Counted from the first letter of the stretch, positions 30,627 through 40,780 are shown. The stretch: DNA of 64,000 nt from an uncultured Sphingomonadaceae bacterium (GCA_903871605.1 CAIQHF010000029.1:155495-219494); one strand, 5' to 3'. Notes: a model not told the origin generated them from the sequence alone. Made by a program: numbers and translations.

Positions 30627-31877
30627 ATGCCCGGTCCCGCCCGCCACGCCACGATCGACGCGCTGCGCGGGTTCGCGGTGATGGGCATATTGCTTATGAA
30701 CATCGCTGATTTCGCGCTGCCCTCGGGCGCCTATTTCAATCCGCTTGCAGGCGGCGGCACGCGGCCGGTCGATCTCGCGGCGTGGGCGATCTCGTTCGTG
30801 CTGGTCGATGGCAAGATGCGCGCGATCTTCTCGGTCCTGTTCGGCGCCTCGACATTGATCGTCGTCAAGCGCGCCGAGGCTGCTGGCCTGTCTGCGACGC
30901 GCATCCATTTTGCGCGGATGGCAACGCTGGGCGTGTTCGGCGCTGCCCATCTGTTCCTGGTCTGGCCGGGCGACATATTGCTCCATTATGCGCTGGTGGG
31001 GACGCTCGCTCTGCCGTTCGTCGGCTTCGAACCGCGCCAGCAGCTCAAGATCGCCATGCTGCTGCTGTGCGCGCAATTGGTCGTCGTGGCGTCGTTCTTC
31101 GCCAGCTTCGTCGCGCTCCGCCACGCCGCAAGCCTGCCCGACGCCACCGCTTCGACACTCGCTGCCTGGCACGGCTTTGCGGACGGCATCGGCGTCGGGC
31201 GCGTGCAGGACGTCGCGGCCGAGATCGCGGTCGCGCGCGGTCCGTGGCGTGGCTTCATCGCGCATAATCTCGTCGCCCAGGCGGCCGGCCCGCCGTTTCT
31301 GCTCGCCTTCGACGGCCTTGAGACGCTGGCATTCATGCTGATCGGCATGGCCGCGCTGCGATCGGGATTCCTGACCGGCGGCTGGTCCCGCACACATTAT
31401 CTGCGCGCTGCAGCGATCGGCTTCGCGATCGGCCTGCCGCCGACGATCGGCTTATGCTGGCTAAGCTTCGCGAGCGGATTCGACACGATCGCCACCTTCG
31501 CCGCGGCAACGCTAGGCGGCCTGCCATTCCGCCCGATCCTCGGGCTTGCCGAGGCCGCGCTCGCGCTCGCCTGGCTGTCCGGTGGCGCATCCCATACCCG
31601 CCTCGAGGCGGTAGGCCGCGCCGCGTTCAGCAATTATCTCGGCACGAGCGTCGCGATGACGCTGCTGTTCGATGGCTGGGGACTGGCGCTGTTCGACCGG
31701 ATCGAACGTATCTGGCTCTGCCCGATCGTGGCGGCGACATGGCTGGCGATGCTCGCATGGAGCCCGGCCTGGCTGCGCCGCTTCCGCTACGGCCCGCTCG
31801 AATGGGCGTGGCGATCGCTTGCGCGCGGGCACCCGCAGCCGATGCGCGTTGACGCTATTGCAACGCTATCGCAATAG
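30627..31877 (+). CDS. DUF418-family membrane protein
   Basis: 416 aa polytopic protein related to E. coli YeiB. It opens with the family-typical TIDALRGFAVMGILLMNI and has KMRAIFSVLFGASTLIV early and RAAFSNYLGTSVAMTLLFDG late, with about nine or ten membrane segments. The ATG at 30627 matches the family start; earlier in-frame codons add no hydrophobic sequence. Biochemical role unknown. Its last codons overlap the candidate bfd promoter. Confidence 0.85.
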   Translation: MPGPARHATIDALRGFAVMGILLMNIADFALPSGAYFNPLAGGGTRPVDLAAWAISFVLVDGKMRAIFSVLFGASTLIVVKRAEAAGLSATRIHFARMATLGVFGAAHLFLVWPGDILLHYALVGTLALPFVGFEPRQQLKIAMLLLCAQLVVVASFFASFVALRHAASLPDATASTLAAWHGFADGIGVGRVQDVAAEIAVARGPWRGFIAHNLVAQAAGPPFLLAFDGLETLAFMLIGMAALRSGFLTGGWSRTHYLRAAAIGFAIGLPPTIGLCWLSFASGFDTIATFAAATLGGLPFRPILGLAEAALALAWLSGGASHTRLEAVGRAAFSNYLGTSVAMTLLFDGWGLALFDRIERIWLCPIVAATWLAMLAWSPAWLRRFRYGPLEWAWRSLARGHPQPMRVDAIATLSQ

Positions 31878-31878
31878 A
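31849..31878 (+). promoter_or_regulatory. Candidate bfd promoter with embedded palindrome
   Basis: TTGACG (31849-31854) is a good -35. The following 23 bases, 31855-31877, form an imperfect palindrome with perfect 7-bp arms CTATTGC and GCAATAG, the second of which supplies a -10-like CAATAG/AATAGA. An operator between -35 and -10 upstream of an iron-storage pair suggests Fur-type control, but the protein is inferred. Confidence 0.5.
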
Positions 31879-31910
31879 GCTAGGCTCGTGCCGACTCTGC
31901 GGGAGTGCAT

Positions 31911-32081
31911 ATGGTCGTCTGCGTTTGCAATGCGTTGCGGGAACAGGAGGTGCGCGCCGCCGTCCGTTCGGGGTGCCGCGATCCGCTCTCGGCCTATGCG
32001 GCGCTGGGATGTCGCCCGCGCTGCGGGCAATGCGTCCCCTTTGCGCGCGAGCTGATCGCCGACGAGACGTCGGCCGCCTGA
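31911..32081 (+). CDS. bfd: Bacterioferritin-associated ferredoxin
   Basis: 56 aa [2Fe-2S] protein that docks on bacterioferritin and reduces its stored iron for release. It is read directly from the sequence, begins MVVCVCNALREQEVRAAVRS and holds the four-Cys pattern: CVC near the N-terminus and CRPRCGQC in the second half. GGGAG precedes the ATG by 6 bases. It sits about 100 bases before bfr, the usual bfd-bfr pairing. Confidence 0.93.
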   Translation: MVVCVCNALREQEVRAAVRSGCRDPLSAYAALGCRPRCGQCVPFARELIADETSAA

Positions 32082-32177
32082 TCGTCCGGCCGCCCCGCGG
32101 TTCGCGTCGGGCGCCATTCGCGGTGGGATTGTCCGCGGCGAGGCGCTAGGCATAAGCCTGACATCGGGAGGACGGCC

Positions 32178-32678
32178 ATGAAGGGCGACGTACGCGTCAT
32201 CGAACTGCTCAACGTCGCGCTCAAGAACGAGCTGACCGCCATCAACCAATATTGGCTGCATTATCGGATGCTCGATCATTGGGGCGTGCAGAAGCTCGCC
32301 GAATTCGAGCGCCACGAGTCGATCGACGAGATGAAGCATGCCGACTGGCTGTCGGAGCGTATCCTGTTCCTCGATGGCCTGCCCAATTTCCAACTGCTCG
32401 GACGGCTTCGCATCGGCGAATCGGTCGAGGAGATCCTCAAGGCGGACATGGCGCTCGAGGAGGAGGCGATCCCGACGCTGCGCGACGGCATCGCGCACGC
32501 CGAATCGGTGCGCGATTTCGTCACCCGCGACCTGTTCCTCAAAATCCTCGCCAATGAGGAGGAGCATGTCGACTATCTCGAGAAGCAGTTCGATCTGATC
32601 CGGCTGATGGGGATCGCGAATTACGTCCAGTTGCAGAGCAAGGCGGCAAACGAGGAAGGCGCCTCGACCGGCGATTGA
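32178..32678 (+). CDS. bfr: Bacterioferritin
   Basis: 166 aa subunit of the 24-mer iron-storage shell. It aligns without gaps to the E. coli protein at the start (MKGDVRVIELLNVALKNELT). Ferroxidase ligands Glu18, Glu51 and His54 and the ILANEEEHVDYLE helix are present, and Met52 in SIDEMKHADW is the haem ligand, so this is a haem-binding Bfr. GGGAGGACGGCC precedes the ATG. Confidence 0.97.
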   Translation: MKGDVRVIELLNVALKNELTAINQYWLHYRMLDHWGVQKLAEFERHESIDEMKHADWLSERILFLDGLPNFQLLGRLRIGESVEEILKADMALEEEAIPTLRDGIAHAESVRDFVTRDLFLKILANEEEHVDYLEKQFDLIRLMGIANYVQLQSKAANEEGASTGD

Positions 32679-32700
32679 GGCGGCGCCGCGGCTCTTGGGC

Positions 32701-33153
32701 TCAGCGCTGCGCCAACCCGAAGCTGCCCGCGGGCTTGCGACCGAAGCCGCCGGCTGTGCGGCGATCGACCAGCGGATTGACCTCGCGATCGAACAGGCGA
32801 AGCGTCGCGTCGAACAGCGGACGCAGCTCGACCACGCGCTCGATCAGTTCGTCGGGGGTCTCGCGGGCCTCGACGCAGCGGCGCGCAGTGGTCTCGATCA
32901 CTTCGGCGAGGTCGGCGAGCGGCACGGCGCCGAATTGCCGCGCCTCGCCCTTGAGCGTGTGCGCGGGAAGCACCAGCGCCGCGGCCGATCGCTCGCGAAT
33001 CGCCTGCTCGATCTGGCCGACCGACTTGATGCCGTCTTCGCGGAAATAGCCGAGAATGCGCACGAACCCGGAGCCAAGCTCCGTCCGGACGCGGGCGAAA
33101 ACGCCCCAATCGACCAGTTCTGCGGCTCCGATAGCCACGAGCGTCCCCTTCAT
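32701..33153 (-). CDS. Hpt-domain phosphotransfer protein
   Basis: 150 aa. A helical bundle with the histidine phosphotransfer motif AHTLKGEARQFGA (phospho-acceptor His65), used in phosphorelays between a hybrid kinase and a response regulator. A Gly/Arg-rich tail ends it. No kinase or regulator lies nearby, so its partners are unknown. Convergent with bfr. Confidence 0.88.
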   Translation of the reverse strand: MKGTLVAIGAAELVDWGVFARVRTELGSGFVRILGYFREDGIKSVGQIEQAIRERSAAALVLPAHTLKGEARQFGAVPLADLAEVIETTARRCVEARETPDELIERVVELRPLFDATLRLFDREVNPLVDRRTAGGFGRKPAGSFGLAQR

Positions 33154-33180
33154 GCACGGCCCCTAGCGATGAGCTATGCC

Positions 33181-33432
33181 CTAGCGAGGTAAAGAGAGCG
33201 TTACGTTTTTGGGCGGAAACGAGAGCCGAATCGCAGGGCCCGAATCGGTCTGCGCGGATGAGACCGTCCAGCCGCGCGCCTCGGCCACAGCGGAGATTTC
33301 GCGCGGCGCGATCGGATCGTCGGCCACGGCGAGGATCACCGCGCCCTCGCCCGCCTCGCGGATCGCGCGTGCGACACGAAGCGCGGGCCAGGGGCAGCGC
33401 AGCCCCCTCAGGTCGAGCAGCGTCTCGCTCAA
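33181..33432 (-). CDS. TusA-family sulfur carrier
   Basis: 83 aa. The CPxP motif is present as [16 protein letters not shown] (Cys13), the persulfide-carrying cysteine of TusA-like proteins, followed by the beta-alpha fold. It may supply sulfur for tRNA or cofactor thiolation; the specific pathway cannot be assigned. The ATG overlaps the stop of der (ATGA). Confidence 0.87.
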   Translation of the reverse strand: MSETLLDLRGLRCPWPALRVARAIREAGEGAVILAVADDPIAPREISAVAEARGWTVSSAQTDSGPAIRLSFPPKNVTLSLPR

Positions 33433-34823
33433 TCGTCGCGCGTGTCGTTGGGCCGATTGCCGTACGGATTCTTAGGCGCGCGCAGCGTGAGCCGCACCGG
33501 CACCGCGCCAAACCCCAGATCCTTGCGGATGCCGTTGAGCAGATAGCGCTGGTAGCTCACCGGCAGCTGGTCGACGCGCGTACCGAACAGCACGAAGCCG
33601 GGCGGGCGTGTCTTGGCCTGCGTCAGATAACGCAGCTTGATCCGCTTGCCGCCGGGCGCGGGCGGCGGGTTCTTCTCGACGGCCTGTTCGAACCAGCGGT
33701 TGAGCGCGCCGGTGCCGACACGCTTCGACCAGGCGTCGCGCGTCTCGAATGCGGCGGCGAGCAGTTGGTCGAGCCCCTTGCCGGTCTCCGCCGAGACGGT
33801 GAGCAGCGGCACGCCCTTGACCTGGCTCAGCCCCTCGTCGAGCGCTGCCTTGACGCCGTTGAACAGCGCCGACGCGCCTTCGGCAACGTCCCATTTGTTG
33901 AGCGCGATGACGAGCGCACGGCCTTCGGAGAGCACCTTGTCGGCGATCCTGAGGTCCTGCGCCTCGAGCCCGCGCGTGGCGTCGAGCAGCAGGACGACGA
34001 CCTCGGCGAAATCGACCGCGCGCATCGTATCCGATGCCGACAGCTTTTCGAGCTTGTCCTCGATCTTGGCCTTCTTGCGCAGCCCCGCGGTATCGATCAG
34101 CCGCACCGCGCGCTGACGACCGTCGGGGCTCGGCCACATCCAGTCGATCGAGATCGAATCGCGCGTGATCCCCGCCTCGGGCCCGGTGATCAACCGCTGC
34201 TCGCCGAGCATCTTGTTGACCAGGGTCGACTTGCCCGCATTGGGTCGGCCGACGATCGCGAGCTTGAGGATCGCATCGGGATCCTCCTCGTCATAGTCGG
34301 GCGCCTCCTCGTCGGCGTCGCCGCGCTCGATATGCGGCAGCAGCGCCTCGAACAGATCGGCCATGCCGTCGCCATGCTCGGCCGATAGGGCAATCGGATC
34401 CCCGAGACCCAGCCGGAATGCCTCGAAGATCGCCGACTCCGCGGCGCGTCCCTCCGCCTTGTTGGCGAGCAGGATGATCGGCGTGGCGCTACCGCGCAGC
34501 CAGCGCGCGACCTCGGCATCGAGCGGCGTCACGCCCGCGCGCGCGTCGATCATGAAGAGAGCCGCATCGGCCTGCGCCACCGCCGCCTCGGTTTGCGCGC
34601 GCATCCGACCGGGCAGCGTCTGCGCGTCGTCTTCCTCATAACCCGCGGTGTCGATGATGCGGAATTGCAGCCCGAGCAGCTCGGCATCGCCCTCGCGTCG
34701 GTCGCGCGTCACCCCGGGACGATCGTCGACCAGCGCGATGCGCTTGCCGACGAGGCGGTTGAACAGCGTCGACTTGCCGACATTGGGGCGGCCGATGATC
34801 GCGACGGTAGGTTGATGCTTCAT
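33429..34823 (-). CDS. der: Ribosome biogenesis GTPase Der (EngA)
   Basis: 464 aa with two tandem GTPase domains: [18 protein letters not shown] (11-28) and, after an acidic linker ([16 protein letters not shown]), [22 protein letters not shown] appears in both ([25 protein letters not shown]), then a KH-like C-terminal domain with [16 protein letters not shown]. It assists 50S subunit assembly. Second gene after bamB in a likely operon with the TusA-like gene. Confidence 0.98.
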   Translation of the reverse strand: MKHQPTVAIIGRPNVGKSTLFNRLVGKRIALVDDRPGVTRDRREGDAELLGLQFRIIDTAGYEEDDAQTLPGRMRAQTEAAVAQADAALFMIDARAGVTPLDAEVARWLRGSATPIILLANKAEGRAAESAIFEAFRLGLGDPIALSAEHGDGMADLFEALLPHIERGDADEEAPDYDEEDPDAILKLAIVGRPNAGKSTLVNKMLGEQRLITGPEAGITRDSISIDWMWPSPDGRQRAVRLIDTAGLRKKAKIEDKLEKLSASDTMRAVDFAEVVVLLLDATRGLEAQDLRIADKVLSEGRALVIALNKWDVAEGASALFNGVKAALDEGLSQVKGVPLLTVSAETGKGLDQLLAAAFETRDAWSKRVGTGALNRWFEQAVEKNPPPAPGGKRIKLRYLTQAKTRPPGFVLFGTRVDQLPVSYQRYLLNGIRKDLGFGAVPVRLTLRAPKNPYGNRPNDTRDD

Positions 34824-34930
34824 GAAAAATCTCCGCCGCCGCCCCTACACGATCGCCCGGGGGCATTCGCCCCCTAAACGACCCCCGGAGCCATCGACCT
34901 CCGGCCGATAGCGGGCCGCGGTGGCGCCGG

Positions 34931-36346
34931 TCAGCGCCAGCCGGCGAGCTTGTTGTCGCTCGACAGCAGGAACATCATGTTGTTGGCGATCACCGGCGGC
35001 AGCGAGAAAGGCTTCTTCGCGGCGCGGTCGGTCGAGATCAGCTTGCCGGTATCCGCCGCGACCGAGGCCAGTTCGCCCTGCGAATTGGTCAGCCACAGCT
35101 TGCCGCCGCCGAGCACGGGCCCGCTCCAGATGATCTGGTTGGTCTTCTTCTTCTCGTTGCGATAATGCTGGAGCTGCGTCGACCAGCGGATCTTGCCGCT
35201 GCTGCGCTGGATGCAATAGAGATGCGCGTCGTCGGCGACGACGAACAGCCAGTCGCCCGCCATGGCAGGCGTCGAGATGCCGCCGATGTTAATTTCCCAC
35301 AAGCGCTGCCCGGTGAGCAGATCGAGCGCAACCATGCGGCCACCCGCACCCACCGCATAGACGCGCGTGTCGTCGACCACGGGGCTGGCATCGACGTCGG
35401 TGACGTCGCCGACCGTCGTCGACATGCTGGTGCGCGTCAGCGCGTCCTGCCAGACGACACGGCCGTTTTCGTAGCGATAGGCGTCGAGGTCGCCCGACGA
35501 AAAACCGGCGATCACGGTGCTGTGCGCGATCGCGGGCGCGCCGGTGCCGAACACGCCTGCGGTCTCGAGCGGGCCGCTGGCGGTCCACTGCGTCGAGCCG
35601 TCGGCAAGGTTGAGCGCGAAGATCTGATTGTCCTGCGTCATCACATAGGCTGCGCCATTGGCGATCGCGGGTGCGCCACGCAGCGGGCCGCCCGGCGTCA
35701 CGCGCCAGCCGATCTTGCCCGTCGCCGCATCGAGCTGCGCGACCTCGCCCAGCCCGTTGGTCGCGTAGAGCTTGCCGCTGTCGTAGGCGGCGCCGCCGCC
35801 GAACAGCGAGCTGGTGTAGCGCTTCTGCGACTTGCGGCCGAGCATCCCGGGGATGCCGGCCTCCTTGAGCCGGGGGCCGAGCGTGCCCTTGAGCTGCGTC
35901 GACCAAAATTCGCTGCCCGTCTGCGCATCATAGGCGCGGACATTGGCGAGCGTGTCGACGACGAAGATATGGCCATCGGCGACGACCGGCGTGGCGGCTA
36001 GCCGCGCGCCGCGCTCGGATTTGGCGAGCGTCACCGACCAGACCCGCTGCGGTGTCGCGCCGAGCGCGAGATTGCCCATCGCCTTCTGCGCGTCGCCGCC
36101 CGGTTGCGTCCATTCCGTGTTCGCCTGCGCGTCGGGAACGGCGACGGGCACGGTGTTGATCGAGGCATCGCTGCCCGCGCTGCTCTCGACAGTGAGCACG
36201 GGGATGCGTTCGCCGAGCACCTCGGTCTTGGGCTTCCTGTCGCCGCCCTTGATGATGTTGCAGCCCGACAGCAGGGTCGCCGCCATCAACGCCGACACCA
36301 GCGCGCGCTTGCCCCGCATCCCTACCATGCTGTCCCGCCCTATCAT
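34931..36346 (-). CDS. bamB: Outer membrane assembly lipoprotein BamB
   Basis: 471 aa. Lipoprotein signal ending in LLSGC (Cys29), then a PQQ-type beta-propeller with repeated blades (GLGEVAQLDAATGKIGWRVT, DNQIFALNLADGSTQWT, GGRMVALDLLTGQRLWEI, DDAHLYCIQRSSGKIRWST). It scaffolds BamA. The start is taken at 36346 (MIGRDSMVGM); internal ATGs at codons 7 and 10 are possible. Lies between a YfgM-like gene and der, the same neighbourhood as in many proteobacteria. Confidence 0.93.
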   Translation of the reverse strand: MIGRDSMVGMRGKRALVSALMAATLLSGCNIIKGGDRKPKTEVLGERIPVLTVESSAGSDASINTVPVAVPDAQANTEWTQPGGDAQKAMGNLALGATPQRVWSVTLAKSERGARLAATPVVADGHIFVVDTLANVRAYDAQTGSEFWSTQLKGTLGPRLKEAGIPGMLGRKSQKRYTSSLFGGGAAYDSGKLYATNGLGEVAQLDAATGKIGWRVTPGGPLRGAPAIANGAAYVMTQDNQIFALNLADGSTQWTASGPLETAGVFGTGAPAIAHSTVIAGFSSGDLDAYRYENGRVVWQDALTRTSMSTTVGDVTDVDASPVVDDTRVYAVGAGGRMVALDLLTGQRLWEINIGGISTPAMAGDWLFVVADDAHLYCIQRSSGKIRWSTQLQHYRNEKKKTNQIIWSGPVLGGGKLWLTNSQGELASVAADTGKLISTDRAAKKPFSLPPVIANNMMFLLSSDNKLAGWR

Positions 36347-36408
36347 CGTCTTCTCACATTTGAGCACTGCTTCGGCCACGATCGGCCGCGCACGCGATTT
36401 CGCCGACA

Positions 36409-37107
36409 TCAAGACGCCGGGCTGTCCGAAGGCTGAACGGGATCGAAGCCCAGATCCGCCGCGAGCTGCGCGACGCGCGCGCGCAGCGACCGCGGCACCG
36501 CCGGATCCTTGGTGATCGCGACGAACAGCGCGCCTGCCTGCTTGGCCTGACCCAATTTCATATAGGCGACCCCGGTCATCTCGCCCGCGCTGCCGAACCA
36601 CGGATTGCCCGGCACCGCCAGCGGCTTCAGCCGTGCGATCACCGCCTGCGGCGCCGTCCGGTCGAAATCGAGCGAGGTCGCGCGCAACAAAGCGACGTTG
36701 CGCAATTGCTGGGGCACCGCATCATCATTGGCGATCGCGGTGAACGCAGCGCTCGCCTGCGGCGCCTTGCCGTCCTTCGCCAATATATCGGCCTGGAGCA
36801 TCCGGGCGAGCGGGGCATAGGCCTTGTCGCCCGTGCCGGCCAGCGCCTGCAGCCCCTTGCCGGCTTCCGCCTCGTTGCCGGCGCTGATCGCCGCCATCGC
36901 CGCGATCATCCGGTCGCCGCGCTCGCCTGCGACCGCTGCCTGATGCGACCGCCACCACAGCGCGCCACCGAGCGCGATCAAGGCCACCACGACCACGATC
37001 GCCAGCATCGCCCCATAGCGCCGCGCGAGCGTCGCGAACTGCTCGCGGCGGACCTCGTCGTCGACTTCGCGGAGGAAGGCGGCTTCATTCTGGGGCGTGC
37101 GTGCCAA
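36409..37107 (-). CDS. YfgM-like membrane-anchored TPR protein
   Basis: 232 aa. A cytoplasmic N-terminus (FLREVDDEVRREQFATLARR), one membrane segment (YGAMLAIVVVVALIALGGAL), then periplasmic helical repeats (AYAPLARMLQADILAKDGKA, GSAGEMTGVAYMKLGQAKQA). YfgM of E. coli is an ancillary subunit of the SecYEG translocon with PpiD. The position just upstream of bamB matches the yfgM-bamB-der order of enterobacteria. Confidence 0.87.
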   Translation of the reverse strand: MARTPQNEAAFLREVDDEVRREQFATLARRYGAMLAIVVVVALIALGGALWWRSHQAAVAGERGDRMIAAMAAISAGNEAEAGKGLQALAGTGDKAYAPLARMLQADILAKDGKAPQASAAFTAIANDDAVPQQLRNVALLRATSLDFDRTAPQAVIARLKPLAVPGNPWFGSAGEMTGVAYMKLGQAKQAGALFVAITKDPAVPRSLRARVAQLAADLGFDPVQPSDSPAS

Positions 37108-37188
37108 TCATGATCTCCAACGGGCAAACGGCCCTAAGCGCGGCGGACCTTAGCGGCGTCGCCGCCGGAACGGAACAGCTACTTGCCG

Positions 37189-38061
37189 CTACTTGGGCGC
37201 GTAGGTCTCGGCCGAGGTCGGAAATGCGCGCGCGCGCACCTCGCCCGCATAGGCCTCCGCCGCCGCGCCGATCTTCACCGCGAGATCCTCGTAGCGCTTC
37301 ACGAAGCGCGCGGTGCGTTCGAACATGCCGAGCATGTCGTCGATCACCAGCACCTGCCCGTCGCACTGCGCCGAGGCGCCGATGCCGATCGTCGGGCAAG
37401 CCACCTCGCGCGTGATCCGTGCGGCGATCGGCTCGACGACGCCCTCGATCACCAATGCGAACGCCCCCGCATCGGCGACCGAGGTCGCGTCTCGCACGAT
37501 CCTCTCCGCCTCGGCGTCGGACCGCCCGCGCGCGGCATAGCTGCCCAGCGTATTGATCGCCTGCGGGGTCAGCCCGACATGGCCGACGACAGGGATCCCG
37601 CGCGCGACCAGGAAAGCGACCGTCTCGGCCATCGCCGCGCCGCCCTCGAGCTTGACCGCCGCCGCCCCCGTCTCCTTGAGGATGCGCGCCGCAGACGCGA
37701 ACGCCTGCTCCGGCGATGCCTCGTAGCTGCCGAACGGCATGTCGATGACCACGACGCTGTGCCAGCTGCCGCGCACCACCGCGGCGCCATGCGCGCACAT
37801 CATCTCGAGGCTCACCGGGATCGTCGAGGGCAGGCCGTAGATCACCTGCCCCAGGCTGTCGCCGACGAGCAGCATATCGCAATGCGGATCGAGCAGCTGT
37901 GCCATCCGCGCGGTATAGGCGGTGAGCATCACGACGGGTTCGGTAACCGGCTCGGGCCCCGTCTTGCGCGCGAGGATCGCCGGGACGGTCAGTCGCTTCA
38001 TCGGCGCCGGCGTCGGGTTGGCACGGCTGGTCGCGCTGTCGAGCGTGAAGGTGGTGGACAT
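37189..38061 (-). CDS. panB: 3-methyl-2-oxobutanoate hydroxymethyltransferase
   Basis: 290 aa, first step of pantothenate synthesis, adding a hydroxymethyl from methylene-THF to ketoisovalerate. [31 protein letters not shown] with the metal-binding Asp, [25 protein letters not shown] and [16 protein letters not shown] are all family motifs. Isolated: no panC or panD nearby. Confidence 0.97.
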   Translation of the reverse strand: MSTTFTLDSATSRANPTPAPMKRLTVPAILARKTGPEPVTEPVVMLTAYTARMAQLLDPHCDMLLVGDSLGQVIYGLPSTIPVSLEMMCAHGAAVVRGSWHSVVVIDMPFGSYEASPEQAFASAARILKETGAAAVKLEGGAAMAETVAFLVARGIPVVGHVGLTPQAINTLGSYAARGRSDAEAERIVRDATSVADAGAFALVIEGVVEPIAARITREVACPTIGIGASAQCDGQVLVIDDMLGMFERTARFVKRYEDLAVKIGAAAEAYAGEVRARAFPTSAETYAPK

Positions 38062-38091
38062 GGCCCTTCCTACCCGGCGCCGGGCGCGGGC

Positions 38092-38439
38092 TCAAGCGAA
38101 GGCGGCAGCGTAGGCCTCGGGCTTGAATCCGACCATCGTGCGGCCGCCGAGATCGAGCACCGGCCGCTTGATCATCGAGGGCTGTGCCAGCATCAGATCG
38201 ATCGCCTTGGCCTCGTCGATCCCGTCGCGATCGGCGTCGGGCAATCTACGGAAGGTCGTGCCGGCGCGATTGAGGATGGTCTGCCAGCCATGCTCGCCGA
38301 CCCAGCCCGCGAGCGTCACACGATCGATGCCCGACGCCTTGTAGTCGTGGAAAACATAGGCGACGCCGCGCCCGTCGAGCCACGCGCGCGCGCGCTTGAT
38401 CGTGTCGCAGTTGCGGATGCCGAACATAGTTACCGTCAC
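38092..38439 (-). CDS. ArsC/Spx-like reductase (YffB type)
   Basis: 115 aa thioredoxin-fold protein. VTMFGIRNCDTIKRARAWL carries the single N-terminal Cys of the YffB group; RPVLDLGGRTMVGFKPEAY closes the fold. The start is GTG at 38439 because AAAAAGGA lies 6 bases upstream; an ATG 12 bases further in is the alternative. A true arsenate reductase role is unlikely; probably glutathione-linked. Confidence 0.88.
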   Translation of the reverse strand: MTVTMFGIRNCDTIKRARAWLDGRGVAYVFHDYKASGIDRVTLAGWVGEHGWQTILNRAGTTFRRLPDADRDGIDEAKAIDLMLAQPSMIKRPVLDLGGRTMVGFKPEAYAAAFA

Positions 38440-38644
38440 AAGCGGTCCTTTTTCGAATGGCATCCGCCCGGCGAAATGGCGATGCCGGAAGCGCCCGCCG
38501 AGCTCGGGCGCCGCTCTTGATACGGCGCGCTGCCAGATCTCGCCATAGAGCTGCCGCCGGGTGGGAGATGCCGGCATCGGCAAGCCTCGCGCTGATTTCA
38601 AGCTACCCCTGCGATATGGCCATCTACATAGTCAGGAGCCCGAA

Positions 38645-38887
38645 ATGGGTTTGATCGATCTGGCGGATACCAAAGCCCGTCTGAGTGAATTGGTCGACCG
38701 GGTCGAGGCGGGCGATTCGATCGACATCACGCGTCGCGGCAAGCCGGTTGCACGGCGTTCTAAGCCGATCGATGCCGCGCTGCTCCCTTCGCTGACGGCA
38801 ACAACGCCGCTTCAGTCCGAGAGCGTGATCGTCGCGAACTGTTTCGCGAGTCTCGGCGATAACATCGCCGGGCGGGCCGTCAGCTAG
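38645..38887 (+). CDS. Orphan Phd/YefM-type antitoxin
   Basis: 80 aa. The first 48 residues (MGLIDLADTKARLSELVDRV, then DITRRGKPVARR) match the DNA-binding half of Phd-type antitoxins paired with VapC or Doc toxins. The C-terminus (SESVIVANCFASLGDNIAGR) does not look like the usual toxin-binding tail, and an alternative frame there reads a basic Arg-rich tail, so a frameshift is possible. AGGAGCCCGAA precedes the ATG. No toxin ORF follows in the 200 bases before guaA. Confidence 0.72.
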   Translation: MGLIDLADTKARLSELVDRVEAGDSIDITRRGKPVARRSKPIDAALLPSLTATTPLQSESVIVANCFASLGDNIAGRAVS

Positions 38888-39090
38888 GCCGAACATAATC
38901 GCCTGCTTCAGGCGGGGATCGCTCGGCCCGTGGAGCGCTGGCTTGACTGTCATCCGGATCGGCGCGGACCAGCCGTGCGAATGGCGGGTCCGAGACCGTC
39001 AGCGCTATGCCTAGACTTGGTGTGACGTACGAAGGACGTCGATCGAGCGAGGGGGGAGGTTCCGCCAGCCGTTCAGCCGCTTGATCCGCT

Positions 39091-40653
39091 TCATTCCCAC
39101 TCGATCGTCCCCGGCGGCTTCGAGGTATAATCGTAAACCACGCGGTTGATCCCCGCGACCTCGTTGACGATCCGCGTCGCCACCCGGCTGAGGAACGCGC
39201 CGTCGAAGGGGTAGACGTCGGCGGTCATGCCGTCGACCGACGTCACCGCGCGCAGTCCGCACACCGAATCATAGGTGCGGTGATCGCCCATCACGCCGAC
39301 CGTCTTGACCGGCAGCAGCACCGCGAACGCCTGCCAGATCGCATCGTAGAGCCCGGCACCGCGAATCTCCTCGAGATAGATCGCGTCGGCCTTGCGCAAT
39401 ATGTCGCAGCGCGCCTTGGTGACCTCGCCGGGAATGCGGATCGCGAGGCCCGGCCCCGGGAACGGATGGCGGCCGACGAAGGCGTCGGTCAGCCCCAGCT
39501 CCTTGCCGAGCACGCGAACCTCGTCCTTGAACAGCTCGCGCAAGGGCTCGACGAGCTTCATCTTCATCCGCTCAGGCAGGCCGCCGACATTGTGGTGGCT
39601 CTTGATCGTCACCGAAGGCCCGCCGGTGAAGCTGACGCTTTCGATCACGTCGGGATAGAGCGTGCCTTGCGCGAGAAAGTCGGCGCCGCCGATCTTCCTG
39701 GCTTCGTCGTCGAACACTTCGATGAACGTCCGACCGATGAACTTGCGCTTGGCTTCGGGATCGGTGACGCCTGCCAATCCATTGAGGAACAGCGTCTCGG
39801 CGTTCACATGGACCAGCGGGATATTATAATGGTTGCGGAACAGGCTGACGACCTGCTCGGCCTCGCCCGCGCGCAGCAGCCCGTGATCGACGAACACGCA
39901 GGTCAGCTGGTCGCCGATCGCCTCGTGGATGAGCACCGCGGCCACCGATGAATCGACCCCGCCCGAAAGACCGCAGATCACCTTCCCGGTGCCGACCTGC
40001 GCGCGGATCTCCGCGATTTTCGCGGCGCGGAAACCGGCCATCGTCCACTCGCCGTCGAGACCGCAGACGTGACGGACGAAGTTGGAGATCAGCTTGGCAC
40101 CATCGGGGGTATGGACCACCTCGGGGTGGAACTGGACGCCGTAGAAGCGGCGCGCCTCGTCCGCGGTGATCGCATAGGGCGCGCCCTCGGAGACCGCGAT
40201 CGGCACGAAGCCATCCGGCAGGCGCGTCACCTTGTCCCCGTGGCTCATCCACACCTGGTGGCGCTCGCCCTCGGTCCACAGCCCGTCGAACAGCGCCGAC
40301 GACGCCTTGACCTCGACGAAGGCGCGGCCGAACTCGCCGCCCTCGCCCGAGACGACGACTTCGCCGCCGAGCTGCTGGCACATCGTCTGCTGGCCATAGC
40401 AGATGCCCAGGATCGGAATGCCGGCCTCGAAGAAGCCTTGCGGCGCACGCGGCGCGTTCGCCTCGGTGACCGATGCGGGCCCGCCGGAAAAGATCAGCCC
40501 CTTGGGCTTGATCCGGTCGAACGCCGATTGCGCGGACTGGAAGGGCACGATCTCGCAATAGACGCCGGCCTCTCGGACACGGCGCGCGATCAATTGCGTC
40601 ACCTGGCTACCGAAATCGACGACGAGGATGCTGTCTGGGGGCGTGACGGTCAT
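39091..40653 (-). CDS. guaA: GMP synthase (glutamine-hydrolysing)
   Basis: 520 aa. N-terminal class I glutaminase ([11 protein letters not shown], Cys85; QFHPEVVHT with the His-x-Glu), then the ATP pyrophosphatase domain ([20 protein letters not shown]) and the C-terminal dimerisation domain ending PPGTIEWE. Converts XMP to GMP. The start at 40653 ([20 protein letters not shown]) fits the family; the open frame continues 13 codons further upstream. Confidence 0.98.
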   Translation of the reverse strand: MTVTPPDSILVVDFGSQVTQLIARRVREAGVYCEIVPFQSAQSAFDRIKPKGLIFSGGPASVTEANAPRAPQGFFEAGIPILGICYGQQTMCQQLGGEVVVSGEGGEFGRAFVEVKASSALFDGLWTEGERHQVWMSHGDKVTRLPDGFVPIAVSEGAPYAITADEARRFYGVQFHPEVVHTPDGAKLISNFVRHVCGLDGEWTMAGFRAAKIAEIRAQVGTGKVICGLSGGVDSSVAAVLIHEAIGDQLTCVFVDHGLLRAGEAEQVVSLFRNHYNIPLVHVNAETLFLNGLAGVTDPEAKRKFIGRTFIEVFDDEARKIGGADFLAQGTLYPDVIESVSFTGGPSVTIKSHHNVGGLPERMKMKLVEPLRELFKDEVRVLGKELGLTDAFVGRHPFPGPGLAIRIPGEVTKARCDILRKADAIYLEEIRGAGLYDAIWQAFAVLLPVKTVGVMGDHRTYDSVCGLRAVTSVDGMTADVYPFDGAFLSRVATRIVNEVAGINRVVYDYTSKPPGTIEWE

Positions 40654-40780
40654 GGCGAGCCGATAATGCCACGCCGTCGGGCTGTCCAGCACCGTGCGGG
40701 CACGCGACGGGCAATGGTCAACGCTTCGTTTACCACTGATTGCTAAATGCTTGTTTCACGTGCTTGTTCGGGGGTTGTTG

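Noticed and set aside
34859..34875. GGGGGCATTCGCCCCC hairpin between bamB and der
   Set aside because: Single stem resembling half of a type C element; too little to call a repeat copy or terminator.
38440..38600. Minus-strand frame reading TRRQLYGEIWQRAVSR upstream of the ArsC-like gene
   Set aside because: Faintly like an LYxxVW-type protein start, but too short and without a ribosome site; chance or decayed remnant cannot be told apart.
38888..39090. Search for a PIN or Doc toxin after the antitoxin
   Set aside because: No frame of useful length or motif on either strand.
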